Origin: Symbiodinium natans
Taxonomy: Eukaryota > Sar > Dinophyceae > Suessiales > Symbiodiniaceae
Length of the DNA: 25,000 bases
Reading direction: 5' to 3'
Assembly (NCBI GenBank): GCA_905221605.1
Contig: CAJNDS010000001.1
Coordinates: forward strand, 2,062,525-2,087,524
The notes below the pieces were generated by a model. That model saw nothing but the letters and a program-made list of their open reading frames with translations. It had not been told where the DNA came from and searched no databases. Every line of letters begins with the position of its first letter. Position 1 is the stretch's first letter. Both the position numbers and the translations under genes were made by a program. Shown in pieces: positions 15,964 through 23,959 of the stretch.

Positions 15964-16025
15964 GTTCAAACCCAGCTCGGGGTACCCAAGCTCCGGCGTA
16001 TTCTATCCACAGCCTACTTGAAAAG

Positions 16026-16160
16026 GTACCCTAAACCCTAAACCCTAAACCCTAAACCCTAAACCCTAAACCCTAAACCCTAAACCCTAAACCCTAAACC
16101 CTAAACCCTAAACCCTAAACCCTATAGCCCTAAACCCTAAACCCTAAACCCTAAACCCTA
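16026..16160 (-). repeat. CCCTAAA array, about 19 units
   Basis: Very homogeneous, interrupted once by CCCTATAG. Confidence 0.97.
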
Positions 16161-16207
16161 GCTTCAAAAACATGGATACGAAGGTAGAAGCCTTTGGGAG
16201 GAGTGTA

Positions 16208-16336
16208 CTTGGAGGTTCATGGTACTTGTCAACCAATTATAGCGGCACTTATAACCATATTAGGGTGCTTCAAGAGGCTTATAAGTGGGTTATAAGTACA
16301 GTCAAAATTGGTTAGTAAGTACCATGAACCTCCAAG
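16208..16336. mobile_element. 129-bp hairpin element
   Basis: Arms 16208-16240 and about 16303-16336 share CTTGGAGGTTCATGGTACTT exactly at the tips, then AACCAATT with two or three mismatches. The tip resembles that of the 109-bp element (GGATCCATGTACCT versus GGTTCATGGTACTT), suggesting related families. No clear target duplication is seen. Confidence 0.75.
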
Positions 16337-16439
16337 CAGGGTTTCGCACCACACACTAGCCTGTAGGTGCTTCGGATTCAGGCCCTACGAGTTTGGGCAC
16401 AAGATTTGATCCCTCTCATAATGTAATGCATGCTGAACG

Positions 16440-16528
16440 AGGGTTTAGGGTTTAGGGTTTAGGGTTTAGGGTTTAGGGTTTAGGGTTTAGGGTTTAGGGT
16501 TTAGGGTTTAGGGTTTAGGGTTTAGGGT
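16440..16528 (+). repeat. TTTAGGG array, 12 perfect units
   Basis: Homogeneous. Confidence 0.97.
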
Positions 16529-16694
16529 GAACGAGGACCCCTAAAGCCCTCTGGAAGCCTCAGCAACTAAACCTTCGTGGGTGAGTTTATCGGACTTGGC
16601 AGGCTACCAAGTTTCAGGAAGTACTTCTCTTAGGCTTGCTTCACTCAAACCCGCAACCCCAAGCCGCGCAGCTGCTTGAAGACCCCTCAGTCAC

Positions 16695-16776
16695 AGGGAG
16701 GAAGGGAGAGGAGGGCAGGGGAGGGGAAGGGAGGGGAGGGGAAGGGAGGGGAGGGGAGGGGAGGAGGGAGGGGGAT
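16695..16776 (+). repeat. GGGGA purine minisatellite
   Basis: Runs of GGGGA and GGGAA on one strand, able to form G-quadruplex or triplex. The surrounding 16529-17013 interval shows no recognised gene; a G13 tract lies at about 16914. Confidence 0.9.
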
Positions 16777-17013
16777 GGGATGGGAGCATACCAACCTAAC
16801 CCTAAACAGAAAACCCCTATCTCGCCCCCAAAAAAGATGCAAACCCTAAACCCTACACCCCCGGACCGACCAAAAGAAAGAAAACGGAATCACTACGATT
16901 GAGTGGTGGGAGTGGGGGGGGGGGGCAAAATCTTGGTAGCCCGGTTAACCATATCAAAATTAGGCACCGTTTTTGGGGGTTGGCTACTTTACAAGGGAAC
17001 CTTGATCCAAAAC

Positions 17014-17075
17014 AAACCCTACACCCTAAACCCTAAACCCTAAAACCTAAACCCTAAACCCGAAACCCTAGACCT
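17014..17075 (-). repeat. CCCTAAA array, degenerate
   Basis: Seven to eight units with CCCTACA, CCCGAAA and CCTAAA forms. Confidence 0.9.
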
Positions 17076-17473
17076 AAAGGCTACCAAGCAAAGGGGGAAG
17101 GGGATCCAGGTAGCTGCAGCCTGGGTGCTCATAGCTCGGGGACTGGGAGTCCTCAGTGCTCGAGGAATTTAGAGGATTCTAGACTTAATCCCTGTTCCCC
17201 TAGAAAGAAAACAGGATCCTTTTTGTTTATATATCAGAAAGCCCATAACCCAAAAAGGAAAAAGGATCCCTAACACTGATTTAGTAGAGGGTTCAGAGGG
17301 TTTTAGAGGGTTCTGTAGGGCTTCATAGGGTTTGTAGGGTTTATAGGGTTTATAGGGTTTATAGAGTGTATACATAGGGTTGATGGGGTTGAGTGCCGAT
17401 CAGTCTACGAGGTCGACCTTAAGAACTCCAGGGCGCTCGTTGGCAGCTTCCCTGAGAACCCTTTTAGGGCTTG
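17076..17473. other. Spacer with reversed TATAGGGTT nonamers and an exon-like tail
   Basis: 17320-17365 carries GTTTATAGG nonamers, the reverse strand of the repeat at 1-158. At 17391-17465 a plus frame reads VECRSVYEVDLKNSRALVGS, then FPENPF. On minus the same stretch has CTCAG/G before EAANERPGVLK and AAG/GTCGAC after it, both good splice-like borders. The strand is undecided. Confidence 0.4.
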
Positions 17474-17545
17474 GGGTTTAGGGTTTAGGGTTTAGGGTTT
17501 AGGGTTTAGGGTTTAGGGTTTAGGGTTTAGGGTTTAGGGTTTAGG
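17474..17545 (+). repeat. TTTAGGG array, 10 units
   Basis: Homogeneous. The 17546-17882 interval after it has no recognised gene. Confidence 0.97.
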
Positions 17546-17882
17546 GGTTTGGGTGTAGCGGTTACTAAGGGGTTGGGGAACCTACTTGCTCGGGGTAGTT
17601 ACATGGTCCCACCCCTTGTCTACCCTATACAACCCAAGGGCCCAGACTTCAAAACGCAAAGGGGCCATATTATTGGCCTATGAAGCTACCCTTAGATACT
17701 TGCAAGGGCAGGTTTTTCGGGCCTCAGTTGAGTTGGCAAACTCCAATGTCCATTCAAGTAGGGCTAAAGGCTTAGAGATTGGATAGGGTTTCTTGCTCGA
17801 GGAGGCGTCCCCACCCGAATCCCCAATGCCCCAAAAGCACAAGAAGCAACCCTACAAACCCCGAACCTTCAGCGTTTCTGCC

Positions 17883-18050
17883 TAAACCCTAAACCCTAAA
17901 CCCTGAACCCTGAACCCTGAACCCTGACCCCTGAACCCCGAACCCTGAACCCTGAACCCTGACCCCTGAACCCTAAACCCTAAACCCTAAACCCTAAACC
18001 CTAAACCCTAAACCCTAAACCCTAAACCCTAAACCCTAAACCCTAAACCC
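17883..18050 (-). repeat. CCCTAAA array with a CCCTGAA higher-order block
   Basis: Three CCCTAAA, then ten variant heptamers ordered as two near-identical groups of five (GAA, GAA, GAA, GAC, GAA endings; period 35 bp) at about 17901-17970, then about twelve CCCTAAA. Confidence 0.97.
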
Positions 18051-18060
18051 CAAGCCCAAG

Positions 18061-18137
18061 GCACCGGAGACAGGGAACGGGGCCTCGACGTGCTCCGCGC
18101 AGCCTCCAGGCGCAGGCTCCCATCTTTGATCACACAG
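18061..18137 (+). CDS. Candidate exon, unknown protein (plus-strand chain)
   Basis: An island between a CCCTAAA array (with CCCCAAGCCCAAG at its border, a C-rich acceptor) and a TTTAGGG array. The donor CACACAG/GTTGGG is strong. After two split bases, 25 codons read TGDRERGLDVLRAASRRRLP, then SLITQ, in phase 1 to 0. This is the most protein-like frame of the island (charged, helix-forming, C/G third positions). A second plus frame is also open. No domain recognised. Confidence 0.33.
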
Positions 18138-18173
18138 GTTGGGTCGGTTATTTTGGCCCTGGACTCTAGACGG

Positions 18174-18224
18174 GTTTAGGGTTTAGGGCTTAGGGTTTAG
18201 GGTTTAGGGTTAGGGTTTAGGGTT
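18174..18224 (+). repeat. TTTAGGG array with hexamers
   Basis: Six to seven units, two of them TTAGGG. Confidence 0.9.
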
Positions 18225-18251
18225 AGAAGCCTTGGGAACCTTAAGGGGTAT

Positions 18252-18402
18252 AAGGAGGGACTCCTTGAAGGGAACCTTAATCTTGCTCCCCTTTGCAACC
18301 CTTCCATGCACCTTATATAGGCCCTATATATCCCTATGTACCTAAGTAGCCCCTAAACAACCCCTTTAAAACACCTAAGGTCCCTTGTAAGGGTTCCTCC
18401 TT
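18252..18402. repeat. Imperfect inverted-repeat element, ~151 bp
   Basis: Arms at 18252-18281 (AAGGAGG...AAGGGAACCTTAAT) and 18373-18402 (reverse complement AAGGAGG...AAGGGACCTTAGGT) match with a few substitutions and one or two indels. The interior is AT-rich (TATATAGGCCCTATATA). AAGGGAACCTTGATC at about 16994 is a related fragment. Confidence 0.6.
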
Positions 18403-18884
18403 TTGTCCCTTGATAGCCTAAATCATGAGCAAGACTATCTATCCCCTTACCACGCCCTCATACTTATAACGGACTACCGAGATTATGAAACTTATGTCAA
18501 TAAGGTTTTGGGCTTAAAAGGTCTTCAAGAGTTGCCGACCTGGAGTTGAGATTGGGCTTTGGTGACTTAGGGTTTCTGGCCAAGACAAACTTTGCAAATT
18601 CCTAAGCCTGACCCCAAACCTCCTCCCAGATTGTCAACACCCGTGACAACCCCGGAAAGACATCCACAAAACCTTCCGAAAGCCTAACAGACCAAACCGG
18701 CCTGTTAAGAGACCATCTCAGCACTTAAGCCCCCCACAAAACCTGACCCTAAGGGTCCATGTACCTAGACAGTGGGCTTTGCAGTGCCTCCCACACAGGG
18801 ACTGTGGGGCTCAACAAGAACATGGTCATTGTAGCCACCCTACAAAAATTGGGAGCCCGAATGGCTTCGAGCCCTTAACCCCCT
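18403..18884. other. Spacer, nothing recognised
   Basis: A TTTAGGG-to-CCCTAAA interval. Contains GGGTCCATGTACCTA at about 18753, resembling the tip of the 109-bp palindromic element. Confidence 0.45.
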
Positions 18885-18995
18885 CAACCCCAAACCCTAC
18901 ACCCTAACCCCTATAGACCCGAAACCCTAAACCCCAAACCCTAAACCCCAAACCCTAAACCCTAAACCCTAAACCCTAAACCCCAAACCTTAAAC
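18885..18995 (-). repeat. CCCTAAA/CCCCAAA array
   Basis: Alternates CCCTAAA and CCCCAAA units. Confidence 0.95.
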
Positions 18996-19016
18996 GGGCC
19001 TGGTCTTCTGGCCCAG

Positions 19017-19085
19017 CGCGCAGGGCAGCATCCTCCGGCCCCGCACACGGACCTGTCGGATCCGGCTGCTGTCTTTTGCGAATGG
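19017..19085 (+). CDS. Candidate 23-codon exon, unknown protein (plus-strand chain)
   Basis: The acceptor GGTCTTCTGGCCCAG is pyrimidine-rich and well formed. The exon ends GAATGG directly at GTTTAGGG, so the donor would be the first telomeric heptamer itself. Codons read RAGQHPPAPHTDLSDPAAVF, then CEW, in phase 0 to 0. No domain recognised. Of the plus-strand candidates this has the cleanest borders. A minus-strand frame is also open. Confidence 0.35.
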
Positions 19086-19140
19086 GTTTAGGGTTTAGGG
19101 TTTAGGGTTTAGGGTTTGGGGTTTGGGGTTTAGGGTTTAG
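19086..19140 (+). repeat. TTTAGGG/TTTGGGG array
   Basis: Eight units, two TTTGGGG. Confidence 0.95.
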
Positions 19141-19272
19141 CAGGGCTGAGGCATGCTGTGAAGATATTTCAGCTCAGGTTTTGCAGAGTTCAGGTGTTGC
19201 AAGTGTTGGGTATCGGGCCACCAAGGTGTTGTTCGGGGCTCGAGTTAGGAAACAGTCGTCTTTCCAGGTCGT

Positions 19273-19378
19273 CCTAAACCCCAACCCCTAAACCCTAAAC
19301 CCTAAACCCTAAACCCTATAACCCTAAACCCCAAACCCTAAACCCCAAACCCTAAACCCTATAACCCTAAACCCTAAA
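19273..19378 (-). repeat. CCCTAAA array with CCCTATAA and CCCCAAA
   Basis: About 15 units. CCCTATAACCCTAAACCC occurs twice (about 19314, 19357), indicating a duplicated segment. Confidence 0.95.
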
Positions 19379-19381
19379 GAG

Positions 19382-19412
19382 GGGGACGCTGACTTGTGGC
19401 TCAGGATTCGAT
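19382..19412 (+). CDS. Candidate micro-exon, unknown protein (plus-strand chain)
   Basis: Starts directly after CCCTAAAGAG at the end of a CCCTAAA array and ends ATTCGAT/GTAAGAG, the best donor consensus in the window. Ten codons read GDADLWLRIR plus one split base (phase 0 to 1), matching the phases of its neighbours at 19085 and 20214. Confidence 0.3.
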
Positions 19413-19466
19413 GTAAGAGGGGTTCTTACCCTAAGGATCCACTTACCATGTTACGATGCAAGGCAG

Positions 19467-19544
19467 GTTTAGGGTTTAGGGTTTAGGGTTTAGGGTTTGG
19501 GGTTTAGGGTTTAGGGTTTAGGGTTTAGGGTTTAGGGTTTAGGG
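19467..19544 (+). repeat. TTTAGGG array, 11 units
   Basis: Homogeneous with one TTTGGGG. It is followed at 19546-19575 by CCCAAGTAC...GGCACATGGA, like one arm of the 109-bp palindromic element. Confidence 0.97.
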
Positions 19545-19705
19545 CCCAAGTACTCCCTAGTTAGGCACATGGACCGCGTAGGGTTAGGGCTCAGGGCTGA
19601 GGGTTGAGGGTTGAGCCCGATAGAACCTAAGCCCCTTCGGGTGGCAGGGTTCAATTCAAGGCTTGAAAACCAAGCCACTGAGCCTGCACCAACAACAAGC
19701 GTCAG

Positions 19706-19775
19706 GGTTCTTAGGGTTTAGGGTTCAGGGTTCAGGATTTAGGCTTCTAGGGTTTAGGGTTCAGGGTTTAGGGTT
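19706..19775 (+). repeat. Degenerate TTTAGGG/TTCAGGG array
   Basis: About eight mixed units. Confidence 0.88.
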
Positions 19776-19979
19776 CACCTAAGCCCCAAACCCTCTCCAT
19801 GAGTTACTTGAGTAAGGGGTCCCCCTACCTCATCTCTGCGGTTTCGGCCTGGGGTTTAATTAGGTGTGGGTCCTACTTGCAAACCTGGGAACCCCAGGAT
19901 CCATGACCAGGTTTTGGCTTTCGGGTTTAAGGGTTCAGGGTTCGGGGGTTTAGGGAAGCTTGGGTTCACGCTGAAAGCA

Positions 19980-20190
19980 CCCTAAACCCGAAACCTCTGT
20001 CTGAGCCCTAAAATCCTCACCCCAAACCCTAAAACCCTAACACCTTCAAGACCTAAACCCCTAAAAACCTCACCCCAAACACTAAAACCCTAACACCTTA
20101 AAGACCTAAATAAACCCAAAAGCCCTATACCCTAAGACCCTAAACCCCAAACCCTAAACCCTAAACCCGAAGCCCTATCCCCTAAGACCC
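19980..20190 (-). repeat. Degenerate CCCTAAA/CCCCAAA array with an internal duplication
   Basis: CTCACCCCAAA-CTAAAACCCTAACACC and AAGACCTAAA occur twice about 65 bp apart (20015, 20080), and CCCTAAGACCCTAAA occurs twice (20130, 20180). Confidence 0.85.
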
Positions 20191-20213
20191 TAAACTCTTT
20201 TGTGGGCCTGGAG

Positions 20214-20266
20214 TGCCGAAGGCCACCCGGGACTTTTTTGCGAGGCAATCCTGCAGATTTTTCGGG
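20214..20266 (+). CDS. Candidate exon, unknown protein (plus-strand chain)
   Basis: A 74-bp island between opposed arrays. GGGCCTGGAG precedes 20214, and TTCGGG runs directly into GTTTAGGG at 20267. After two split bases, 17 codons read PKATRDFFARQSCRFFG (phase 1 to 0), compatible with the micro-exon before it. No domain recognised. Confidence 0.3.
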
Positions 20267-20580
20267 GTTTAGGGGCTTAGGGGTTTAGGGTTTAGGGTTT
20301 GGGGTTTGGGGTTTAGGGTTTGGGGTTTATGGTTTAGGGTTTGGGGTTTAGGGTTTTAGGGTTTAGGGTTTGGGGTTTGGGGTTTGGGGTTTGGGGTTTG
20401 GGGTTTGGGGTTTAGGGTTTAGGGTTTAGGGTTTAGGGTTTAGGGTTTAGGGTTTAGGGTTTGGGGTTTGGGGTTTGGGGTTTGGGGTTTGGGGTTTGGG
20501 GTTCTTGTTTTGGGTTTAGGGTTTGGGGTTTAGGGGTTGGGGTTTGGGGGCTAGGGTTTGGGGTTTACGGTTTAGGGTAA
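20267..20580 (+). repeat. TTTAGGG/TTTGGGG mosaic array
   Basis: Over 40 heptamers in alternating blocks: runs of six or seven TTTGGGG (20367-20410, 20461-20502) flank a run of about eight TTTAGGG. The G4 heptamer appears in blocks, so it spreads within the array and is not scattered noise. Confidence 0.97.
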
Positions 20581-20594
20581 ACCCTTTTTTGGGG

Positions 20595-20661
20595 TTGGTT
20601 ACTCTATAAGGGGTACCCAGCACCAAAAATTAAAAGGTAAATGGTACCACTGGGCTACCAA
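20595..20661. repeat. Small inverted repeat with shared 19-nt motif
   Basis: TTGGTTACTCTATAAGGGGTACC and the complement of GGTACCACTGGGCTACCAA form an imperfect foldback. The second arm is identical to 13722-13740. Confidence 0.55.
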
Positions 20662-20776
20662 GGTAGAGTTTAGGGTACCAAAAAAGGACATGATGCTAGA
20701 GCCCGTCTAAACCCCCAAACCCCATACCCTCATTCGTACCCTAATAATACCGTACACCCTAAAATACCCTGAGCCC

Positions 20777-20830
20777 TCAACCCTAAACCCCGAACCCTAA
20801 ACCCTAAACCCCGAACCCTAAACCCTAGAC
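20777..20830 (-). repeat. CCCTAAA/CCCCGAA array
   Basis: About seven units alternating CCCTAAA and CCCCGAA. Confidence 0.92.
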
Positions 20831-20846
20831 CCCGATTGCCCCCAAG

Positions 20847-20957
20847 GTACTGCCAGGCAGTTTAGTATCTTGGGAGAGCGCCCGCCTCTCTGCGCTTGGG
20901 GTAGCCGCCTTCGAGCACGAGGGGTGTCAGCCGTGGGGTGTCAGCTTGCTTGCTTAG
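20847..20957 (+). CDS. Candidate terminal exon with stop, unknown protein (plus-strand chain)
   Basis: The acceptor GATTGCCCCCAAG lies after the CCCCGAA array. From GTA at 20847, 36 codons read VLPGSLVSWESARLSALGVA, then AFEHEGCQPWGVSLLA, ending TAG at 20955-20957. The start phase (0) fits the donor at 20266. The composition is protein-like throughout. A second plus frame is also open across most of the exon. A short direct repeat, GGGGTGTCAGC, occurs twice near the 3' end. No domain recognised. Confidence 0.33.
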   Translation, partial: VLPGSLVSWESARLSALGVAAFEHEGCQPWGVSLLA

Positions 20958-21645
20958 ACTCAATAAGTTTTATGTAGTTTTGGGGCTCTCAGCTACCCCC
21001 TAAACCCGAAATCCGACGACATTTCGGTGTCAAAAAACAGTCGGCCTACAGAAACAGCTCTTCACTGTCGGTGCCAGCAGCACGTTGACCCGGAACGCAC
21101 CTACAGCAAAGCTTCCTTGCCCGACTTGAAGGTCCAGGGAACTTCTTATGATCCCGCGCATGAGTCCCGTAGGTATAGCATCCAAGCCGAAAAGTGGGTT
21201 CTTTAAGTATAGAGCTCATGCTAAGCCGGTAGCAAGCACCCCAGACCTTCAAATAGGCAACCCTGAACCCAGCAATCTCTTGCCACACTCCTTCAACAAG
21301 ACCCTAAACCGTGAGCTTCACCCCGACAGGTGGGCAGGAACTGCTTAAGTAAGCCTCTGGAACACAGTAAAAGGCATAATTCACACACAGATATCTATAT
21401 ATATATATATGTATACATGTATATGTACATTTCAGGCCAGCTACCCACATGAAACTGTCCTAGGCTCCCCTCAGACCCGAACAAACCCTTGCAGGTCCTT
21501 TCAATACCCTAAACCCCGAACGATTTCTTTCCCTTAAGCCGTCCTAAACAATGAAACTTAAGAGATTGGAGCCTGGAACCACTTCTGGTTCCGCCGCAGC
21601 AGCCACATCTACAGCCTGACCGTGGGCGTGGAGGGAACTAGGGAT
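20958..21645. other. Spacer with a weak plus-strand frame (21148-21348)
   Basis: A frame with a real ATG at 21148 gives 66 codons (MSPVGIASKPKSGFFKYRAH at residues 5-24) ending TAA. No family recognised. The complementary frame at 21046-21288 is equally open, so neither is called. A TA microsatellite lies at 21393-21430. Confidence 0.4.
21393..21430. repeat. TA-rich microsatellite
   Basis: ATCTATATATATATATATG followed by TATACATGTATATGTACAT. Confidence 0.9.
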
Positions 21646-21826
21646 TAGGGTTTAGGGTTTAGAGTTGCAGGGCTTCAGTAGCTTGGGGGTTTAGGGCTTC
21701 CTGCTTGTCGGGTCCTACAACAGGAAAACCCACACGGGCCGGAAGCTGGCTACAGGGCTTACACTTTGGGGATTAGGTTGTTTAGGATGTTTAGGGTTTA
21801 GGGCTTTGGGTTTAGGGTTCAGGGTT
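21646..21826 (+). repeat. Short TTTAGGG patches
   Basis: Patches at 21646-21665 and 21788-21826 with unique sequence between them. Confidence 0.75.
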
Positions 21827-21827
21827 A

Positions 21828-22131
21828 ATGTTAGACCCAGATTAGTGGGGGCCTCCTCTTTAAAGTCAATTTGGCCGAATTATTCAGGATCTCGTGACTG
21901 TTGGCGGGGTCCTCTTTAAAGTCAAACCGTCCGGGCACCGTAAGAAAATTCCACGTGGCGCGCCTTTAAAAAAAGATAACCGGGCATCGCTGCCCCTTTG
22001 AAACCTATCTAAACTCCTCCCTATTGAAATCATATAAGCCCCCGGGGCCGTGTAATCAGGCTCCCATCCACGCCTCGACTGTTCAGGGGGGCGGGGGGGG
22101 GGGGCCCCCCACACTAATCAGGGTCCAACAT
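21828..22131. mobile_element. 304-bp terminal-inverted-repeat element flanked by TA
   Basis: The left tip ATGTTAGACCCAGATTAGTG (21828-21847) matches the reverse complement of the right tip at 18 of 20 positions, followed by G-runs on both sides. TA lies immediately outside both ends (21826-21827, 22132-22133), as in TA-target DNA transposons. Inside, CCTCTTTAAAGTCAA occurs twice (about 21854 and 21910). No transposase frame is present, so it is a non-autonomous element. Confidence 0.75.
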
Positions 22132-22240
22132 TAGGCCTTGGAGCCTTGCGGAGGCTCCTGGCAGGAAGGTGTTGAGGTCCAAGCTGTGTCCAGGTTTTTG
22201 TGAGGCCCTTCAGAGTACCCCGAAATCCCCAACGATAGGG

Positions 22241-22375
22241 TCCAGGGCTTAGGGTTCAGGGTTTAGGGTTTAGGGTTTAGGGTGGTTTCGGGTTTAGGGC
22301 TCACGCCTTTAGGTTCAGGGTTTAAGTTGCAGGGCTTAGGTTCGAAATTTCGGTTTAGGGTTTAGGGTTTAGGGC
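22241..22375 (+). repeat. Degenerate TTTAGGG array
   Basis: Runs at 22255-22283 and 22352-22375, separated by variants. Confidence 0.85.
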
Positions 22376-22513
22376 TTATATGGGAACCCTTGAACCTCCT
22401 TCCTTAAGAACCCGATTAATTGAAAAACAAAAAAACCACCTCCACGGCTTTGGGCCGCCGGCGAATGGCCTTCGGGAGGCTGTCTCGTCATGGAGGGGGG
22501 GAGGGGGGGGGGG

Positions 22514-22640
22514 AACCCTAAACCCTAAACCCTGAACCCTAAACCCTAAGGGTCGTGTACTCTGGTGACGACATGAACTCGAAAATTTGGGGGTCATAGA
22601 CTCTAGTAGGGTTTAGGGTCCAGGGTCTAAGATTTAGGGG
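22514..22640. repeat. CCCTAAA array, then degenerate TTTAGGG
   Basis: Five CCCTAAA/CCCTGAA units at 22514-22549. The interval has a diverged direct repeat (GGGTCGTGTACTCTGGTGA / GGGTCATAGACTCTAGTAG). Weak TTTAGGG follows from 22608. Confidence 0.8.
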
Positions 22641-22802
22641 GGGGCCTATACCCTGTACTACTACAAGTCCTGGTGACCAAGGATGATGCCCCCCCCCCTT
22701 CTAAAGGGAGGGGGGGCTCAGGGTTTGGAGGCTTTCCTAAGCACTTGTCCTACGAAAGAGGGCTTTTCCAAATCTTCGGCCTTGGGGCCTTAGGGGGAAA
22801 TA
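22641..22802. other. Spacer, nothing recognised
   Basis: Contains C11 and G7 tracts and a GGTGACCAAGGATGATGCCC word similar to the ends of the 23064/23528 repeat pair. Confidence 0.4.
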
Positions 22803-22900
22803 GGGTTTATGAGGGTTTAGGGTTTAGGGTTTAGGGATTAGGGTTTTGGGTTTAGGGTTTAGGGTTTAGGGTTTAGGGTTTAGGGATTAGGGATTAGGGT
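22803..22900 (+). repeat. TTTAGGG array with TTAGGGA variants
   Basis: About twelve units. Confidence 0.93.
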
Positions 22901-23063
22901 GTTGAAAGGTCAAGCACCAAATTTCTGGCACTGTGCCGATCCTTTCTCGTCGTGCTGAGGGAGTTCCCAAGGGAGGCTATGTTGAAATAAACGAAGCCCG
23001 GTGCGCGAAGCTACCCCGACATGTTGGCCAACATACCGCAAATGTGCAGGCTGTAGGCTCTTA

Positions 23064-23150
23064 TGATCTAAGATGGCCCTCAAAACCATCTGAAAAATAA
23101 TCCTGAGTACGATCCTCTTAAACCCAAGATCCCAGGGGCCTACCTGGTGA
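23064..23150. repeat. Dispersed inverted-repeat-like element, copy A
   Basis: Shares GATGGCCCT, TGAAA-ATA-TC, CTTAAACCCAAGA and GG-CTACCT-GT in the same order with 23528-23630. The ends are weakly complementary (TAAGATGGCCCT / GGGGCCTACCTGGTGA). Confidence 0.7.
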
Positions 23151-23274
23151 TGGTTTCGGGCCGACCCTGAACCCTAAATCCTGTCTCCAACATCCGCCGA
23201 AAGGACCGCCTCGTCTGCGATGGCTCGCAGGAAAGGGTGCTGGAACACCTGGGGGTCCGAGGGATCTCAGTTTG

Positions 23275-23405
23275 ACCCTAAACCCTAAACCCTTACTAAA
23301 CCCTAAACCCTAAGCCCTAAACCCTACACCCTAAAGCCTAAAGCCTAAACCCTAAACCCTAAACCCTAAACCCTACACCCTACACCCTAAACCCTAGCCC
23401 TAAAC
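23275..23405 (-). repeat. CCCTAAA array with CCCTACA and TAAAGCC variants
   Basis: About 17 units. Confidence 0.95.
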
Positions 23406-23527
23406 CAAATGTTTTAGGCGAGGCGGGGGGGGGGGGGTTCGAAGGTTTAAGGACTCAGGGTTCAGGGCTTGGACCTTATACCCTAAAAGGTCTCTGAGAA
23501 AGGGTTTACTATGGGGATTACGAAGCC

Positions 23528-23630
23528 TGATCACCTAGGATGGCCCTTAAGACCTGAAAGATAGTCGTAAGTATCCGCTTAAACCCAAGAAGGCGAAGAT
23601 CCAAAATATCCCAAAGGGTCTACCTAGTAA
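23528..23630. repeat. Dispersed inverted-repeat-like element, copy B
   Basis: Partner of 23064-23150 in the same orientation, about 16 bp longer. Ends TCACCTAGGATGGCCCTT and AAAGGGTCTACCTAGTAA are imperfectly complementary, as in a decayed terminal-inverted-repeat element. Confidence 0.7.
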
Positions 23631-23784
23631 CCCTAAACCCGAAGCCTAGAAAATCCCGACTGGGTGTAAGGCTTGACATCAGGCTTCGGGTTTATGGGTT
23701 TAGGGTTTCGGGTTTAGGGCTTTTAGGGCTGAGGGAAACCCGTCCTTCTTGGTCGCATTGTATCGCATGTTGCGAACATACACA

Positions 23785-23850
23785 GGACCCTAAACCCTAA
23801 ACCCTCAACCCTCAACCCTCAACCTTAAACCCTAAACCCTCAACCCCAAA
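23785..23850 (-). repeat. CCCTAAA/CCCTCAA array
   Basis: Seven to eight units, three of them CCCTCAA in a row. Confidence 0.92.
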
Positions 23851-23959
23851 ATCCCCCAAAGCCCCCGAACCCTCGAGCTGACCAGGGCGGCGCAGCGGCT
23901 CTGACGGCGCTTGGCCGTGAGGGCACCACGGAGCCTTGAGGACGAAAATGGAGCCCTTT

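Noticed and set aside
21046-21348. Two overlapping opposite frames of 80 and 66 codons
   Set aside because: Neither shows a recognisable domain or clear codon bias over the other; described only as a spacer.
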